Below, piece after piece: positions 37,795 through 47,281 of a DNA stretch of 64,000 nt. The notes beneath the pieces were generated by a model, which saw nothing but the letters and a program-made list of their open reading frames with translations, made no database searches and was not told where the DNA came from. The first letter of the stretch is position 1. The number at the start of each line of letters is the position of its first letter. The stretch covers positions 1,798,001 through 1,862,000 of the forward strand of contig NZ_AP022616.1 in NCBI RefSeq assembly GCF_010731115.1. Direction: 5' to 3'. The DNA comes from Mycolicibacterium phocaicum (lineage in GTDB: Bacteria > Actinomycetota > Actinomycetes > Mycobacteriales > Mycobacteriaceae). The translations under genes were made by a program, and so were the position numbers.

Positions 37795-39336
37795 TCAGCA
37801 CCGCAATCCCGCCGCCGGCAGCACGGACTGCGTCAGGAACGCCACCACGGCCGTGTCGACACACCGGTCGCCGTTGAACACGACGGTGTGCTGGGTGCCC
37901 TCGTAGCTGATGAGTGAGGCGCCCAGTTCGCGCGCCAGGTTCACCCCGGCTTGATACGGCGTGGCCGGGTCGTGCGTGGTGGAGACGACGACGACCTTGC
38001 CCGGGCCGGGCGACGCCGGTGCGTGCGGACGGGACGTCGCGGGCACCGGCCACATGGCGCAGACGTCGCGCGGCGCGTAGCCGGTGTACTGGCCGTAGCT
38101 CATGAACGGCGCCAGCTGACGCGCGCGCTGGTCGGCGGCCGCCCAGGTCGCGGGATCGGTCGGGAACGGCGCGTCGACGCACCGGATCGCGGTGAACGCG
38201 TCCTGCAGGGGCGCGTAGCGTCCGTTCTGATCACGGTGCTGGTAATCGTCGGCCAGCAGCAGCAGATCACCGGCGTCGCCGCCGCGCTGCAGTCCGAGCA
38301 GCCCGCTGGTCAGGAACTTCCAGTACTTCTTCGTATAGAGCGCGTTGATGGTGCCGGTGATCGCGTCGGAGTAGCTCAGGCCCCGCGGATCGGACGTCAG
38401 ACCCGGACGCACGGCGAGCGGATTGACCAACTGCTGGTACCGCGCCACGAACTGCGTCGGGTCGGTCCCCAACGGGCAGCCGACCGACTGTGCGCAGTCC
38501 GCCGCATAGTCGTTGAAAGCCGTTTGGAATCCCGCCAATTGGAGCAGGTTCTCGGTGACCGGATCGGCGTTGGGGTCGACGGCGCCGTCGAGCACCATGG
38601 CGCGCACCCGGTCGGGGAACCGTTCGGCATAGGCCGCACCGAGCTCGGTGCCGTAGGAGAAGCCGAGATAGTTGATCTGCGACTCCCCGAGCGCGGCCCG
38701 CACCACGTCCATATCCCTTGCCGCCGAGGCGGTTCCGACGTTGGCCAGGAAGCTGCTGCCCATCTGTTCCAGGCAGTCCTGCGCCGTGCGGCGGCTGACG
38801 GCTTCGATGTGCGCCACGCCGGCCGGGCTGTAGTCGACCATCGGGTCGCGGCGGTTCGCATCGAATTCGGCGTCGCTGCGGCACCGCAACTGCGGCGTCG
38901 AATGCCCCACGCCACGCGGATCGAAGCCGACGAGATCGAAGCTGCGGCCGATCTCGGTGTCGGACAGGACGGCGCCCATGCCCGCGACGGTGTTGACGGC
39001 CGACGCGCCCGGACCACCGGGGTTGACGAGCAGCACGCCGAGGCGCTGGCCCGAGGCCGGGACCCGGATGACGGCCAGTTTCGCTTGCGGCCCTTGCGGA
39101 TCCGCGTAGTCGACGGGGACGCTGATGTTGGCGCACCGCGCCGTCGGCAGGTCCGTGGTGTCACCGATGAAGGGTTCGCAGCCACCCCAGACCGGTGCCT
39201 GTTCGTAGTAGGACTGCAGAGATTCAGGAGCCGCGTGCGCGGCCGATCCCGGTGCGGCGCTGATGGCCACCAGCAATCCGACGACCCCTACCGCACACCG
39301 TCGTCCTCGACTGCCCGCCCGCCACATGGCACACAT
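37795..39336 (-). CDS. exported alpha/beta-hydrolase protease (Rv2223c-like)
   Basis: About 513 residues. The signal peptide (MWRAGSRGRRCAVGVVGLLVA..., cleavage near AAHA-AP) lacks a lipobox Cys. The serine nucleophile elbow is GFSYGTELG, and the C-terminal TAP-like domain has the catalytic His in EGTQHTVVF. It belongs to the tripeptidyl-aminopeptidase-like family with Hip1/CaeA, encoded next to it. Several Cys pairs suggest disulfides outside the cytoplasm. Starts at ATG 39336 or 39327 are both possible; no clear ribosome-binding site is seen. Confidence 0.88.
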   Translation of the reverse strand: MCAMWRAGSRGRRCAVGVVGLLVAISAAPGSAAHAAPESLQSYYEQAPVWGGCEPFIGDTTDLPTARCANISVPVDYADPQGPQAKLAVIRVPASGQRLGVLLVNPGGPGASAVNTVAGMGAVLSDTEIGRSFDLVGFDPRGVGHSTPQLRCRSDAEFDANRRDPMVDYSPAGVAHIEAVSRRTAQDCLEQMGSSFLANVGTASAARDMDVVRAALGESQINYLGFSYGTELGAAYAERFPDRVRAMVLDGAVDPNADPVTENLLQLAGFQTAFNDYAADCAQSVGCPLGTDPTQFVARYQQLVNPLAVRPGLTSDPRGLSYSDAITGTINALYTKKYWKFLTSGLLGLQRGGDAGDLLLLADDYQHRDQNGRYAPLQDAFTAIRCVDAPFPTDPATWAAADQRARQLAPFMSYGQYTGYAPRDVCAMWPVPATSRPHAPASPGPGKVVVVSTTHDPATPYQAGVNLARELGASLISYEGTQHTVVFNGDRCVDTAVVAFLTQSVLPAAGLRC

Positions 39337-39429
39337 GGTCGCACGGCGCACAGCCGAGCCGAAGCCTGGTTCCGGAGGGAGACAACCCGGCAATCAGACG
39401 GTGACCGAACGGTTATCGTGTGACAGCAC

Positions 39430-40944
39430 TCAGCATTTCGCGCCGGCCTCGGGCACGACCCCGTTGACCAGATAGCCGGCAGCGTGATCGTCGACGCAGC
39501 TGTTGCCCTGGAACACCACGGTGTGCTGGGTGCCGTCGAACGTCAGCAGACTGCCACCGAGTTCCTTGGCCAGGTCCACGCCGGCCTGGTACGGCGTGGC
39601 CGGGTCGTGCACCGTCGACACCACCAGCGTCGGCGCCAGGCCCTTGACCGAAATCTCGTGCGGCTTGGACGTCGGCGGCACCGGCCAGAACGCGCAGGTG
39701 CCCAGCGGGGCGTCGCCGGTGAACTGGCCGTAGCTCATGAACGGCGCCACCTCACGGGTGCGCTTGTCCTCGGCAATGACCTTGGCGCGGTCGGTGATCG
39801 GCGGCTCGTCGACACAGTTGACGGCCACCCGGGCGTCGGTCGAGTTGTCGTAGTGGCCGTCGGGGTCGCGGCCCATGTAGGCGTCGGCGAGCCGCAGCAT
39901 GATGTCGCCGTGCCCTCCCGCGAGCTCGGTCAGCCCGGCGGTGAGGTCCTTCCACATGGCCGGCGAGTACAGCGGCAGGATGGTGCCGACCAACGCGTCG
40001 CTGTAGCTCAGACCGCGCGGATCCTTTGTGGCAGCGGGCTTCTGGACCAGCGGGTCGACCAGGCTGTGGTAGACGTCGTTGACCTTGGCCGGGTCGGTGC
40101 CCAGCGGGCAGTCGGGGCTGGTCGCGCAGTCGGCGGCGTAGTTGTTGAACGCGGTCTGGAACGCGGCGGCCTGGTTGATGTCGGCTTCGATCGGATCGGC
40201 GTTGGGGTCGACGGCCCCGTCGAGGATCATCGAGCGCACCTTGTCCGGGTAGTCCTCGGCGTATTGGGCGCCGATCCGGGTGCCGTACGAGTAACCGAGG
40301 TAGGTCAGCTTGTCGTCGCCGAGGGCGGCCCGGATGGCATCCAAATCCTTGGCGACGTTGGCGGTTCCGACGTTCTCGAGGAACTCCTTGCCCATCTTGT
40401 CGACGCAGCGCTGCACGAACGCCTTGGTCTCGGATTCGATGTGCGCGACACCGGCCGGCGAGTAGTCGACCTGCGGGTCGGCGCGCTGCCGGTCGTTGTC
40501 GGCGTCGGAGTTGCACCACACGGCGGGCTTGGAGGACCCGACGCCGCGGGGGTCGAAGCCGACGAGGTCGAAGCGCTGCCGGACCGAGTCGGGAATGTTG
40601 TTGAGCAACGACACCGCGGCGCTGACGCCGGACTCCCCGGGACCGCCGGGGTTGATCACGAGCGAACCGATCTTGTCGCCGGTCGCCTTGATCCGCAGCA
40701 ACGCCAGCTGGGCGACGTCGCCGTCGGGCTTGCTGTAGTCGACGGGCACCGACAGCATCGCGCACTCGGCGCCCTTGGGGATGCGCGACTGCGAGTCCGG
40801 GGACGTGGTCTGGCACGGCGACCACTGCAGGGGCGCGCCCGGCTTCGGCACCGCGCGGGTGGCGCGTCCGTCGATCACCTGGCTGCAGCCTGTCGCCAGC
40901 ACGAGCACCATTGCTGCGGCGAGACTCCCCCGTCTGAGGTTCAT
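39430..40944 (-). CDS. caeA: exported lipoprotein serine protease (Hip1/CaeA-like)
   Basis: A 504-residue protein whose signal peptide ends in the lipobox LATGC, so it is anchored to the cell envelope. The nucleophile elbow is GYSYGTRIG, with the catalytic Asp in VHDPATPYQ and His in DGTQHTVVF. It matches Rv2224c (CaeA/Hip1), which in M. tuberculosis cleaves GroEL2 and affects envelope integrity and innate responses. Start is ATG 40944. The downstream Rv2223c-like gene on the same strand is about 50% alike by eye, so the pair is a tandem duplication. Confidence 0.93.
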   Translation of the reverse strand: MNLRRGSLAAAMVLVLATGCSQVIDGRATRAVPKPGAPLQWSPCQTTSPDSQSRIPKGAECAMLSVPVDYSKPDGDVAQLALLRIKATGDKIGSLVINPGGPGESGVSAAVSLLNNIPDSVRQRFDLVGFDPRGVGSSKPAVWCNSDADNDRQRADPQVDYSPAGVAHIESETKAFVQRCVDKMGKEFLENVGTANVAKDLDAIRAALGDDKLTYLGYSYGTRIGAQYAEDYPDKVRSMILDGAVDPNADPIEADINQAAAFQTAFNNYAADCATSPDCPLGTDPAKVNDVYHSLVDPLVQKPAATKDPRGLSYSDALVGTILPLYSPAMWKDLTAGLTELAGGHGDIMLRLADAYMGRDPDGHYDNSTDARVAVNCVDEPPITDRAKVIAEDKRTREVAPFMSYGQFTGDAPLGTCAFWPVPPTSKPHEISVKGLAPTLVVSTVHDPATPYQAGVDLAKELGGSLLTFDGTQHTVVFQGNSCVDDHAAGYLVNGVVPEAGAKC

Positions 40945-41002
40945 GGTCGACCATGGTGCCATGTGCGCTGGTCTGACCTGATGAGGGCGTTGCCGCGCGC
41001 CG

Positions 41003-42400
41003 TCAGACGGTGGCGACCAGTTCGTCCAACGCGGCGGCGAACTCGTCGGCCATGTCCCACAGGTCCGGAACCAGCTCCGGGCAGGAGATCAGGCCGACGT
41101 CGAGCGTGCCGTTGAGGGACATCACCGTGATATTGAGCCCGGAGCCGTGGAACAGCGGGCCCAGCGGGTACATCGCCTTGACCTCAGCGCCGAGCATGTA
41201 CAGCGGATCCTGCGGACCGGGCACGTTCGAGACGACGAGGTTTTGCACGGGCTTGGCCTCGGCCAGGCCGGTCGATGCGAACACCCGCATCGCGGCGCCG
41301 AACACCGACGGCGCGGCGAACTGCGACCAGTCCTGCAGCAGCGTCGCGCTGATGGCCGAACTGTGTTGTTTGGCAACGGTGCTCGCGTCGGCGATGGCCC
41401 GCAAACGTTCGGCGGGGTCTTCGATGGTGGTCTCGAGTTTGGCGAACATGCCCGATACCTGATTGCGGCCCGGGCGGTCGGATTTGTCACGCACGGACAC
41501 CGGGCACATGGCCACCAGGGTCGATTCCGGCAGCGCGTCGCGCTCGGCCAGGTAGCGCCGCAGCGCGCCCGACACCAGCGCCAGCACCACGTCGTTGACC
41601 TTGACGTGGAAGTGGTTCTTGACGGTCTTGATGTCCGCCAGGTCCAGCTGCGCGAAGGCGACGTTGCGGTGCGCGGTGACGTTGACGTTGAAGGCCGTCT
41701 TGGGCGCGGCGAACGGCGCCGCCATGGTCAGGCCCTTGGCGGCGCGGCGGACGGTGTCGATGACGGTCGTCGCCGTCGAGGGCAGCACGTTGGCCAGCTT
41801 CAGCGGCCGGGTGAAGTACTTGACCGCCCCGCCGACGGCGATCTCGAGTTCGGACGCGGTGCCGGCGGCCGGCACGGGCTCGGGCGCCGGCGCATCCGGC
41901 TCGAGGGTGCACAGCTGCGACATCAGGTTGGCGCCCGTGACGCCGTCGATGCCGGCGTGGTGCATCTTGGTCATCACCGCCAGCCGACCACCGTCGTGGG
42001 CGTCGGTGCCGGCGATGTTCTCGATCACCCACATCTCCCACAGCGGGCGGCTACGGTCCAGCTGCAGCGCGGCGATGTGCCCGCAGATCTCGGACAGCTC
42101 GACACGGCCGCCCGGGGCCGGCAGCCCGATCCGGTGAACGTGCCGGTCGATGTCGAAATCCTGGTCCTCGACCCACACGGGGTGGTCGAGGTTCAGCGGC
42201 GAGTCGGCCAGCTTCTCGCGGAACTGCGGCATGGCCGCGATGCGCTCGCTGAGCATCTGCCGCATCTTGTCGAAGGTGTAGCCACCCGGAATGGTGGCGG
42301 CGTCGAGTTCCAGCACCGCGCACACGTGCAGGGGCTGCACGGCGGTCTCCAGATAGAGGAAGCTGGCGTCGAGTCCGCTGAGCCGTTGATATCCGGGCAT
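41003..42400 (-). CDS. wax ester synthase/diacylglycerol acyltransferase (WS/DGAT)
   Basis: A 465-residue acyltransferase. The active-site motif MHHAGIDG (HHxxxDG type) lies at about residues 137-144, and the C-terminal WS/DGAT_C domain contains [15 protein letters not shown]. Such enzymes make triacylglycerol or wax esters as storage lipid. It sits between the Hip1-like gene and panB, where I recall no tgs gene in M. tuberculosis. The ATG at 42400 has a TACGAT element 7 nt upstream. Divergent from panB. Confidence 0.92.
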   Translation of the reverse strand: MPGYQRLSGLDASFLYLETAVQPLHVCAVLELDAATIPGGYTFDKMRQMLSERIAAMPQFREKLADSPLNLDHPVWVEDQDFDIDRHVHRIGLPAPGGRVELSEICGHIAALQLDRSRPLWEMWVIENIAGTDAHDGGRLAVMTKMHHAGIDGVTGANLMSQLCTLEPDAPAPEPVPAAGTASELEIAVGGAVKYFTRPLKLANVLPSTATTVIDTVRRAAKGLTMAAPFAAPKTAFNVNVTAHRNVAFAQLDLADIKTVKNHFHVKVNDVVLALVSGALRRYLAERDALPESTLVAMCPVSVRDKSDRPGRNQVSGMFAKLETTIEDPAERLRAIADASTVAKQHSSAISATLLQDWSQFAAPSVFGAAMRVFASTGLAEAKPVQNLVVSNVPGPQDPLYMLGAEVKAMYPLGPLFHGSGLNITVMSLNGTLDVGLISCPELVPDLWDMADEFAAALDELVATV

Positions 42401-42413
42401 GGGCGTGATCGTA
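42401..42413 (-). promoter_or_regulatory. leaderless-type -10 for the WS/DGAT gene
   Basis: TACGAT (42408-42413, minus) ends 7 nt before the ATG at 42400. Confidence 0.6.
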
Positions 42414-42487
42414 GGCGGCCCGGTTTACCCAATGTGAGGCATTCCACTTCATGTGTCGTTCACCTTGGGGGTGCGGTGGTGGCAGAC

Positions 42488-42500
42488 TTGACGGCGTCAA
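42488..42500. promoter_or_regulatory. 13-bp palindrome in the DGAT-panB intergenic region
   Basis: TTGACG-G-CGTCAA is a perfect palindrome 62 nt before the panB ATG, between two divergent genes. It may be an operator, or a -35 TTGACG that happens to be symmetric. Confidence 0.4.
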
Positions 42501-42562
42501 ACGTCCCGGGGACCCGATATGGGCCTCGAGGTTCGTACCGACCAACACATTTGAGGACGACG

Positions 42563-43408
42563 ATGTCTGATCAGGTTTACGGCGCTGCCCCGGAGTCTGT
42601 CTGTACGACCCCGCGAACCAAGATTCGTACCCACCACCTGGCGAAATGGAAGGCCGAAGGCCACAAGTGGGCGATGCTCACGGCCTACGACTACTCCTCC
42701 GCCCGCATTTTCGATGACGCCGAGATTCCCGTCCTGCTGGTCGGCGATTCGGCGGCCAACGTGGTCTACGGCTACGACACCACCCTGCCCATCACCATCG
42801 ACGAGTTGATCCCCCTGGCCCGCGCGGTCGTCAAGGGCGCCCCGCACGCGCTGGTGGTCGCCGATCTGCCGTTCGGCAGCTACGAGGCGAGCCCGCAGCA
42901 GGCGCTCGCGACGGCCACGCGGTTCATGAAGGAGACCGGCGCCCACGCGGTCAAGCTGGAGGGCGGTGAGCGGATGGTCGAGCAGATCGCCGCACTGACC
43001 CAGGCCGGCATCCCCGTCGTGGCCCACATCGGTTTCACCCCGCAGAGCGTCAACGGGCTCGGCGGCTTCCGGGTCCAGGGCCGCGGTGAGGCCGGCGATC
43101 AGACCATCCACGACGCCATCGCCGTCGCCGAGGCCGGCGCCATCGCCGTCGTACTGGAGATGGTGCCGGCGGAGCTGGCCACGCAGATCACCGGCAAGCT
43201 GACCATCCCGACCGTCGGCATCGGCGCCGGCGCCAACTGCGACGCGCAGGTGCTGGTGTGGCAGGACATGGCGGGCATGACGGCGGGCAAGACCGCCAAG
43301 TTCGTCAAGCGTTTCGGCGACGTCGGTGCCGAATTGGGCCGTGCCGCACGGCAATACGCCGCCGAGGTGGCCTCCAGCGTGTTCCCCGCCGAGGAGCACT
43401 CTTACTGA
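42563..43408 (+). CDS. panB: 3-methyl-2-oxobutanoate hydroxymethyltransferase
   Basis: A 281-residue PanB. It catalyses the first committed step of pantothenate synthesis, adding a hydroxymethyl group from methylene-tetrahydrofolate to alpha-ketoisovalerate. Motifs include [42 protein letters not shown] and [11 protein letters not shown] 42563 has GAGGACG about 5 nt upstream. The long open frame upstream is antisense to the DGAT gene. Equivalent to Rv2225; its substrate comes from the valine pathway that IlvE also serves. Confidence 0.96.
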   Translation: MSDQVYGAAPESVCTTPRTKIRTHHLAKWKAEGHKWAMLTAYDYSSARIFDDAEIPVLLVGDSAANVVYGYDTTLPITIDELIPLARAVVKGAPHALVVADLPFGSYEASPQQALATATRFMKETGAHAVKLEGGERMVEQIAALTQAGIPVVAHIGFTPQSVNGLGGFRVQGRGEAGDQTIHDAIAVAEAGAIAVVLEMVPAELATQITGKLTIPTVGIGAGANCDAQVLVWQDMAGMTAGKTAKFVKRFGDVGAELGRAARQYAAEVASSVFPAEEHSY

Positions 43409-43415
43409 GCGCGAC

Positions 43416-43465
43416 TGTGAGGGCTGTGCACGCGAATCTGTGAAACTGCGTGCACAGCCCTCACA
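43416..43465. terminator. 18-bp perfect hairpin between convergent panB and enoyl-CoA hydratase genes
   Basis: TGTGAGGGCTGTGCACGC (43416-43433) and GCGTGCACAGCCCTCACA (43448-43465) pair perfectly with a 14-nt loop, in the 64-bp gap between two converging genes. Confidence 0.75.
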
Positions 43466-43472
43466 CTCGTCG

Positions 43473-44252
43473 TTACGCGAATTCCGGCTTGCGCTTGCCG
43501 ACGAACGCGCCGACGCCTTCTTTGCCGTCGGCCGACGACGCGCACTTGGCGATCAGCCGGCCCTCGCGTTCCAGCTGGGTCTCGTAGTCAGCGCCGTAGG
43601 TGGTCAGCAGCAGCTGCTTGACCGCGGCGTTGGAACCGCCGGGCTGCGTGGCGACCTCGGCGGCCAGGGCGTCGAGCGCGGCGGGCAACTCGGCGTCGGG
43701 CACGACGCGCGTGACCAGGCCCCAGTCGGCGGCCTCAGCGGCCTTCAGCACGCGGTTGGTGATCATGAGTTCCTGCGTGCGGCGCAGGCCGATCAGCCGC
43801 GGCAGCACATATGACGATCCGCCGTCGGGGCTCAGGCCGGCCTTGGTGTACGCCATCGTGAACGACGCCGACTCGGCGGCGAGCACCAGATCGCCGGAGA
43901 CGCCCAGCGGGAAGCCCGCGCCGGCGGCGACGCCGTTGACGGCGGTGATCAGCACGGCGTCCATGCGGGCGAACGTCGACATGGCGCGGTGCAGGTCGTC
44001 CGCGATGCCCTTGACGAACGCGCCCGGGTCCTCGGCAGCAGCCATCGCCTTGAGGTCGCCGCCGGCGCAGAAGAACCGTCCGGCGCCGGTCAGGGTGACG
44101 ACCTTGACGCCGGCGGTGTCGCACAGCGCGGCAGCCTTCGCGAGGTCGCGGGTGAGGGCGTCGTTCATGCCGTTGGCGGCCTCGGGCCGGTCGAGCACGA
44201 TATTCACGACGGCACCGGACTGGGCGAACTTCAGTGTCTCGAATTCGGTCAC
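43473..44252 (-). CDS. enoyl-CoA hydratase/isomerase family protein
   Basis: A 259-residue crotonase-fold protein. LTGAGRFFCAGGDLKAM and NGVAAGAGFPLGVSGDLVLAAESASF form the two oxyanion-hole regions. One position usually Glu in hydratases is in LSPDGGSSYVLPRLIG, where Asp replaces it, as in several isomerase-type members, so the exact reaction is uncertain. It probably acts in fatty-acid breakdown. Start GTG 44252 with TAACGT 8 nt upstream. Divergent from the CYTH-CHAD gene. Confidence 0.9.
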   Translation of the reverse strand: MTEFETLKFAQSGAVVNIVLDRPEAANGMNDALTRDLAKAAALCDTAGVKVVTLTGAGRFFCAGGDLKAMAAAEDPGAFVKGIADDLHRAMSTFARMDAVLITAVNGVAAGAGFPLGVSGDLVLAAESASFTMAYTKAGLSPDGGSSYVLPRLIGLRRTQELMITNRVLKAAEAADWGLVTRVVPDAELPAALDALAAEVATQPGGSNAAVKQLLLTTYGADYETQLEREGRLIAKCASSADGKEGVGAFVGKRKPEFA

Positions 44253-44266
44253 GCTTCAAGACGTTA
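44253..44266 (-). promoter_or_regulatory. leaderless-type -10 for the enoyl-CoA hydratase gene
   Basis: TAACGT (44261-44266, minus) ends 8 nt before the GTG at 44252. Confidence 0.5.
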
Positions 44267-44337
44267 TCGGCAGCGGGTGCGGCGCCGCGATATGGCACCC
44301 TAATGGCAGCGTTGGTACTGCCCGTCCCGGGTCGCAA

Positions 44338-45855
44338 ATGAAGGTGAACATGGCCGCTGGCAAGCGTAAACCGTCCCGCCACACCGAGATTGAACGCAAG
44401 TTCGCGGTGGTCGACAGCACGGTGTCCCCGTCGTTCGACGGATTGTCCGCCGTCGGCCGGGTCGAGCAACTGCCCGTCGCGCATCTGGATGCGGTGTACT
44501 TCGACACCCCGGATCATGATCTGGCGGCGCACAAGATCACGCTGCGGCGGCGCACCGGCGGCACCGACGCGGGCTGGCACCTGAAGCTGCCGGCCGGAGC
44601 CGACGCGCGCACCGAGGTGCGGCTGCCGATCACCGCGGCGCGCGAGAGCGTGCCCGACGAACTGCGCGACATCGTGCTGGCCATCGTGCGCGACCGCTCG
44701 CTGCAACCGGTCGCGCGCATCGAGACCGAGCGGACCGTGTCGATGCTGTACACGCCGGACGACACCGAGCTGGCCGAGTTCTGCGACGACCGGGTCACCG
44801 CCACGGCGGGCGAGTCGCTGCAGAACTGGCGCGAGTGGGAGCTGGAGCTGGTCGGCGCGGATTCGGAGGCCGCCGACTCGGGTCCCGAGGTACTCGACCG
44901 GCTGGCCAACCGGCTCTTCGATGCGGGTGCGCAGCCGGCCGGGCACGGGTCCAAGCTGGCCAAGGTCCTCGCCGCGGCCCGGGGCGGGGACGCGCCGCCG
45001 CCGGCGCCCGAGCCGACGGACAAGGTGCACCGCGCCATCGCGGCGCACATCGCCGAGTTGATCGACTGGGATCGCGCGGTCCGCGCCGACGCCTTCGATT
45101 CGGTGCACCAGATGCGGGTCACGATCCGCAAGATTCGGAGCCTGCTGCAGGAGACCGGCAATCTCGGTGACCGCGAGTGGGTACTCGACGAGCTGAAGCT
45201 GCTGGCCGCGGTGCTGGGCACCGCGCGCGACGCCGAGGTGCTCGCCCAGCGGTACGACGATGCGCTGAAGGGGCTTGCGCCGGAGCTGGTGCGAGGGCAG
45301 GTGCGCGAGCGCCTCGTCGACGGTTCCCAACGGCGCTACCAGTCCGGGCTGCGGCGGTCGCTGACGGCGATGCGGTCGGAGCGCTACTTCCATCTGCTCG
45401 ACGCACTCGATGCGATCGTCGTCGACAACACCCAGCCGGCCACCGCCGACGAGGAAGCCAAGCCGGTGACCGTCGGCGGCGCCTACCGCCGCGTCCGCAA
45501 GTCGGTGCGGCGGGCTGAATCGGCGGAAGCCGAGGGCGCCGAGGACAGCGAGGAGGCGCTGCACCGAATCCGCAAGGGCGCCAAGCGGCTTCGCTACACC
45601 GCGGCCGCCATGGGCGAGTCGAAGGTGGCCGACTGCGCCAAGGACATCCAGACGCTGCTGGGCGACCACCAGGACAGCTACGTCAGCCGCGGACATCTTG
45701 TCCAGCAAGCCGAGGCTGCCCACGCCGCGGGCGAGGACACCTTCACCTACGGCATCCTGTACCAGCAGGAGGCCGAGGTCGCCGAGTACGCCCGGCTGCA
45801 GTTGGATGCTTCGCTCAAGGCGCTGGCGCGCGCGATGCGCAAAGTGAAGAAGTAG
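44338..45855 (+). CDS. CYTH and CHAD domain protein (Rv2226-like)
   Basis: About 505 residues. The N-terminal CYTH domain (about 15-200) has the E-x-E-x-K motif in HTEIERKFAV and acts on triphosphates in related enzymes. The C-terminal CHAD domain (about 230-500) is a His-rich helical domain with HQMRVTIRKIRSLL and LHRIRKGAKRLRY that binds polyphosphate. The pairing suggests polyphosphate or phosphate metabolism. ATG 44338 and ATG 44350 are both in frame; neither has a well-spaced ribosome-binding site. rnpB converges just after its stop. Confidence 0.9.
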   Translation: MKVNMAAGKRKPSRHTEIERKFAVVDSTVSPSFDGLSAVGRVEQLPVAHLDAVYFDTPDHDLAAHKITLRRRTGGTDAGWHLKLPAGADARTEVRLPITAARESVPDELRDIVLAIVRDRSLQPVARIETERTVSMLYTPDDTELAEFCDDRVTATAGESLQNWREWELELVGADSEAADSGPEVLDRLANRLFDAGAQPAGHGSKLAKVLAAARGGDAPPPAPEPTDKVHRAIAAHIAELIDWDRAVRADAFDSVHQMRVTIRKIRSLLQETGNLGDREWVLDELKLLAAVLGTARDAEVLAQRYDDALKGLAPELVRGQVRERLVDGSQRRYQSGLRRSLTAMRSERYFHLLDALDAIVVDNTQPATADEEAKPVTVGGAYRRVRKSVRRAESAEAEGAEDSEEALHRIRKGAKRLRYTAAAMGESKVADCAKDIQTLLGDHQDSYVSRGHLVQQAEAAHAAGEDTFTYGILYQQEAEVAEYARLQLDASLKALARAMRKVKK

Positions 45856-45859
45856 CGGG

Positions 45860-46266
<407 letters not shown>

Positions 46267-46272
46267 GCCGAT

Positions 46273-46278
46273 ACCATA
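46273..46278 (-). promoter_or_regulatory. rnpB: -10 element of the rnpB promoter
   Basis: TATGGT on the minus strand places transcription start about 7 nt downstream, near 46266, the base where the P1 helix begins. The -35 region falls inside the 3' end of the upstream membrane-protein gene. Confidence 0.6.
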
Positions 46279-46286
46279 TCAGCTGG

Positions 46287-46637
46287 TCAGAGCGCCGCGA
46301 CCAGCGAGTCCAGCACAACGATCGCGCCGTACACCAGGAGCACCTGTTTCAGCCAGCGCGGCCCGTCCCGACGCGTGCGGGCGAGCGCCAGGCCGAGACC
46401 GAGCACCACGATCACCGGCACTGTGATCGCCCAGTGCGCCCACACCTGCCGCGGTCCGTACACCAGCAACGCGGCGGCCGGCCCCAGCGACCAGTCGCCG
46501 GAGGTGGCCAGCGAGTTGCCCATGGCGTCGGTCAGGACCTGAACCGCCTGGTGACCACCGAACAGCAGGCACAGACAGGCGGTCACCAACAGCATCGACT
46601 CCGCGGCCAGCCGGAAATCGAGCCGATGTTTGACCAC
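46287..46637 (-). CDS. small membrane protein of unknown function
   Basis: A 116-residue protein with three to four hydrophobic helices (about 12-30, 48-62, 66-85 and 97-115) and a basic loop LARTRRDGPRW. I do not recognise a family. The stop codon lies 9 nt from the rnpB -10 element. The start at 46637 is a GTG or ATG-type start in VVKHRLDF with GGAGG nearby. It follows the methyltransferase gene by 14 nt on the same strand, so these may share a transcript. Confidence 0.72.
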   Translation of the reverse strand: MVKHRLDFRLAAESMLLVTACLCLLFGGHQAVQVLTDAMGNSLATSGDWSLGPAAALLVYGPRQVWAHWAITVPVIVVLGLGLALARTRRDGPRWLKQVLLVYGAIVVLDSLVAAL

Positions 46638-46651
46638 CCGGTGACCTCCGA

Positions 46652-47281
46652 TCAGTGCGTGCGGTGCAGGACAATCAGATTGTCCCGCAAAACGGCGGGT
46701 TCGCCGGTAGGGCCGATTGCCTCGCGTTCTACAGTACCGACGTGCTGCTTCTGCCAGCCTTCGTCAGGCAGATCGAGCTCGGCGACGACCTCGCCAGCGG
46801 ACTGAAAGTGGTGGTCATGGATATGTTTGGCGGCCCACGGCGGCGCCTCGCCGTGGTCGACGATCAACAGGGTGCCACCCGGGGCGACGGCAGCTGACGC
46901 CTGCTGCAGTATTTGCCGGCGCTCCAGATGGACCGTGGAGTGCAGGAACTGCGCAGACACCAGATCGAAGCTGCCCGCCGGGAAAGTGTGCGACAGGTCG
47001 TGGTGCTGAAAGTCGATGCGCTCGGCCACTCCCCTGGCCTCGGCCGCGCTGCGGGCCCGGTCCAGGGCGTTGGTGGCGATGTCGACCGCCACGACCTGCC
47101 AGCCCGCGGTGGCGAGCCAGATGGCGTCGGCGCCCTCGCCGCACCCCAGATCGAGCGCGCGGCCCGGCGTCAGCTCGCCGGCAATCTTCGCGAGATGGGC
47201 GTTGACCCGGCCGCTCCACATCTGTGGTTTCTCGGCGTACCGGCTTTCCCAGTGCTCCTGGGGCGTTTCCGTCGTGGACAT
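46652..47281 (-). CDS. class I SAM-dependent methyltransferase
   Basis: A 209-residue Rossmann-type methyltransferase with motif I ALDLGCGEGADAIWLA, motif II VVAVDIATNALDRA, and FDLVSAQFLH. The layout (HWESRYAEKPQMWSGRVNAHL at the N-terminus) resembles thiopurine/tellurite or TehB-like methyltransferases, substrate unknown. ATG 47281 has AGGAGG 5 nt upstream and overlaps the TGA stop of the upstream flavoprotein gene by one base, so translation is coupled. Confidence 0.88.
   Translation of the reverse strand: MSTTETPQEHWESRYAEKPQMWSGRVNAHLAKIAGELTPGRALDLGCGEGADAIWLATAGWQVVAVDIATNALDRARSAAEARGVAERIDFQHHDLSHTFPAGSFDLVSAQFLHSTVHLERRQILQQASAAVAPGGTLLIVDHGEAPPWAAKHIHDHHFQSAGEVVAELDLPDEGWQKQHVGTVEREAIGPTGEPAVLRDNLIVLHRTH

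Noticed and set aside
41147..42562. Upstream part of the panB frame
   Set aside because: Antisense to the WS/DGAT gene, which has its active-site motif. PanB begins at 42563 with a family-length protein.
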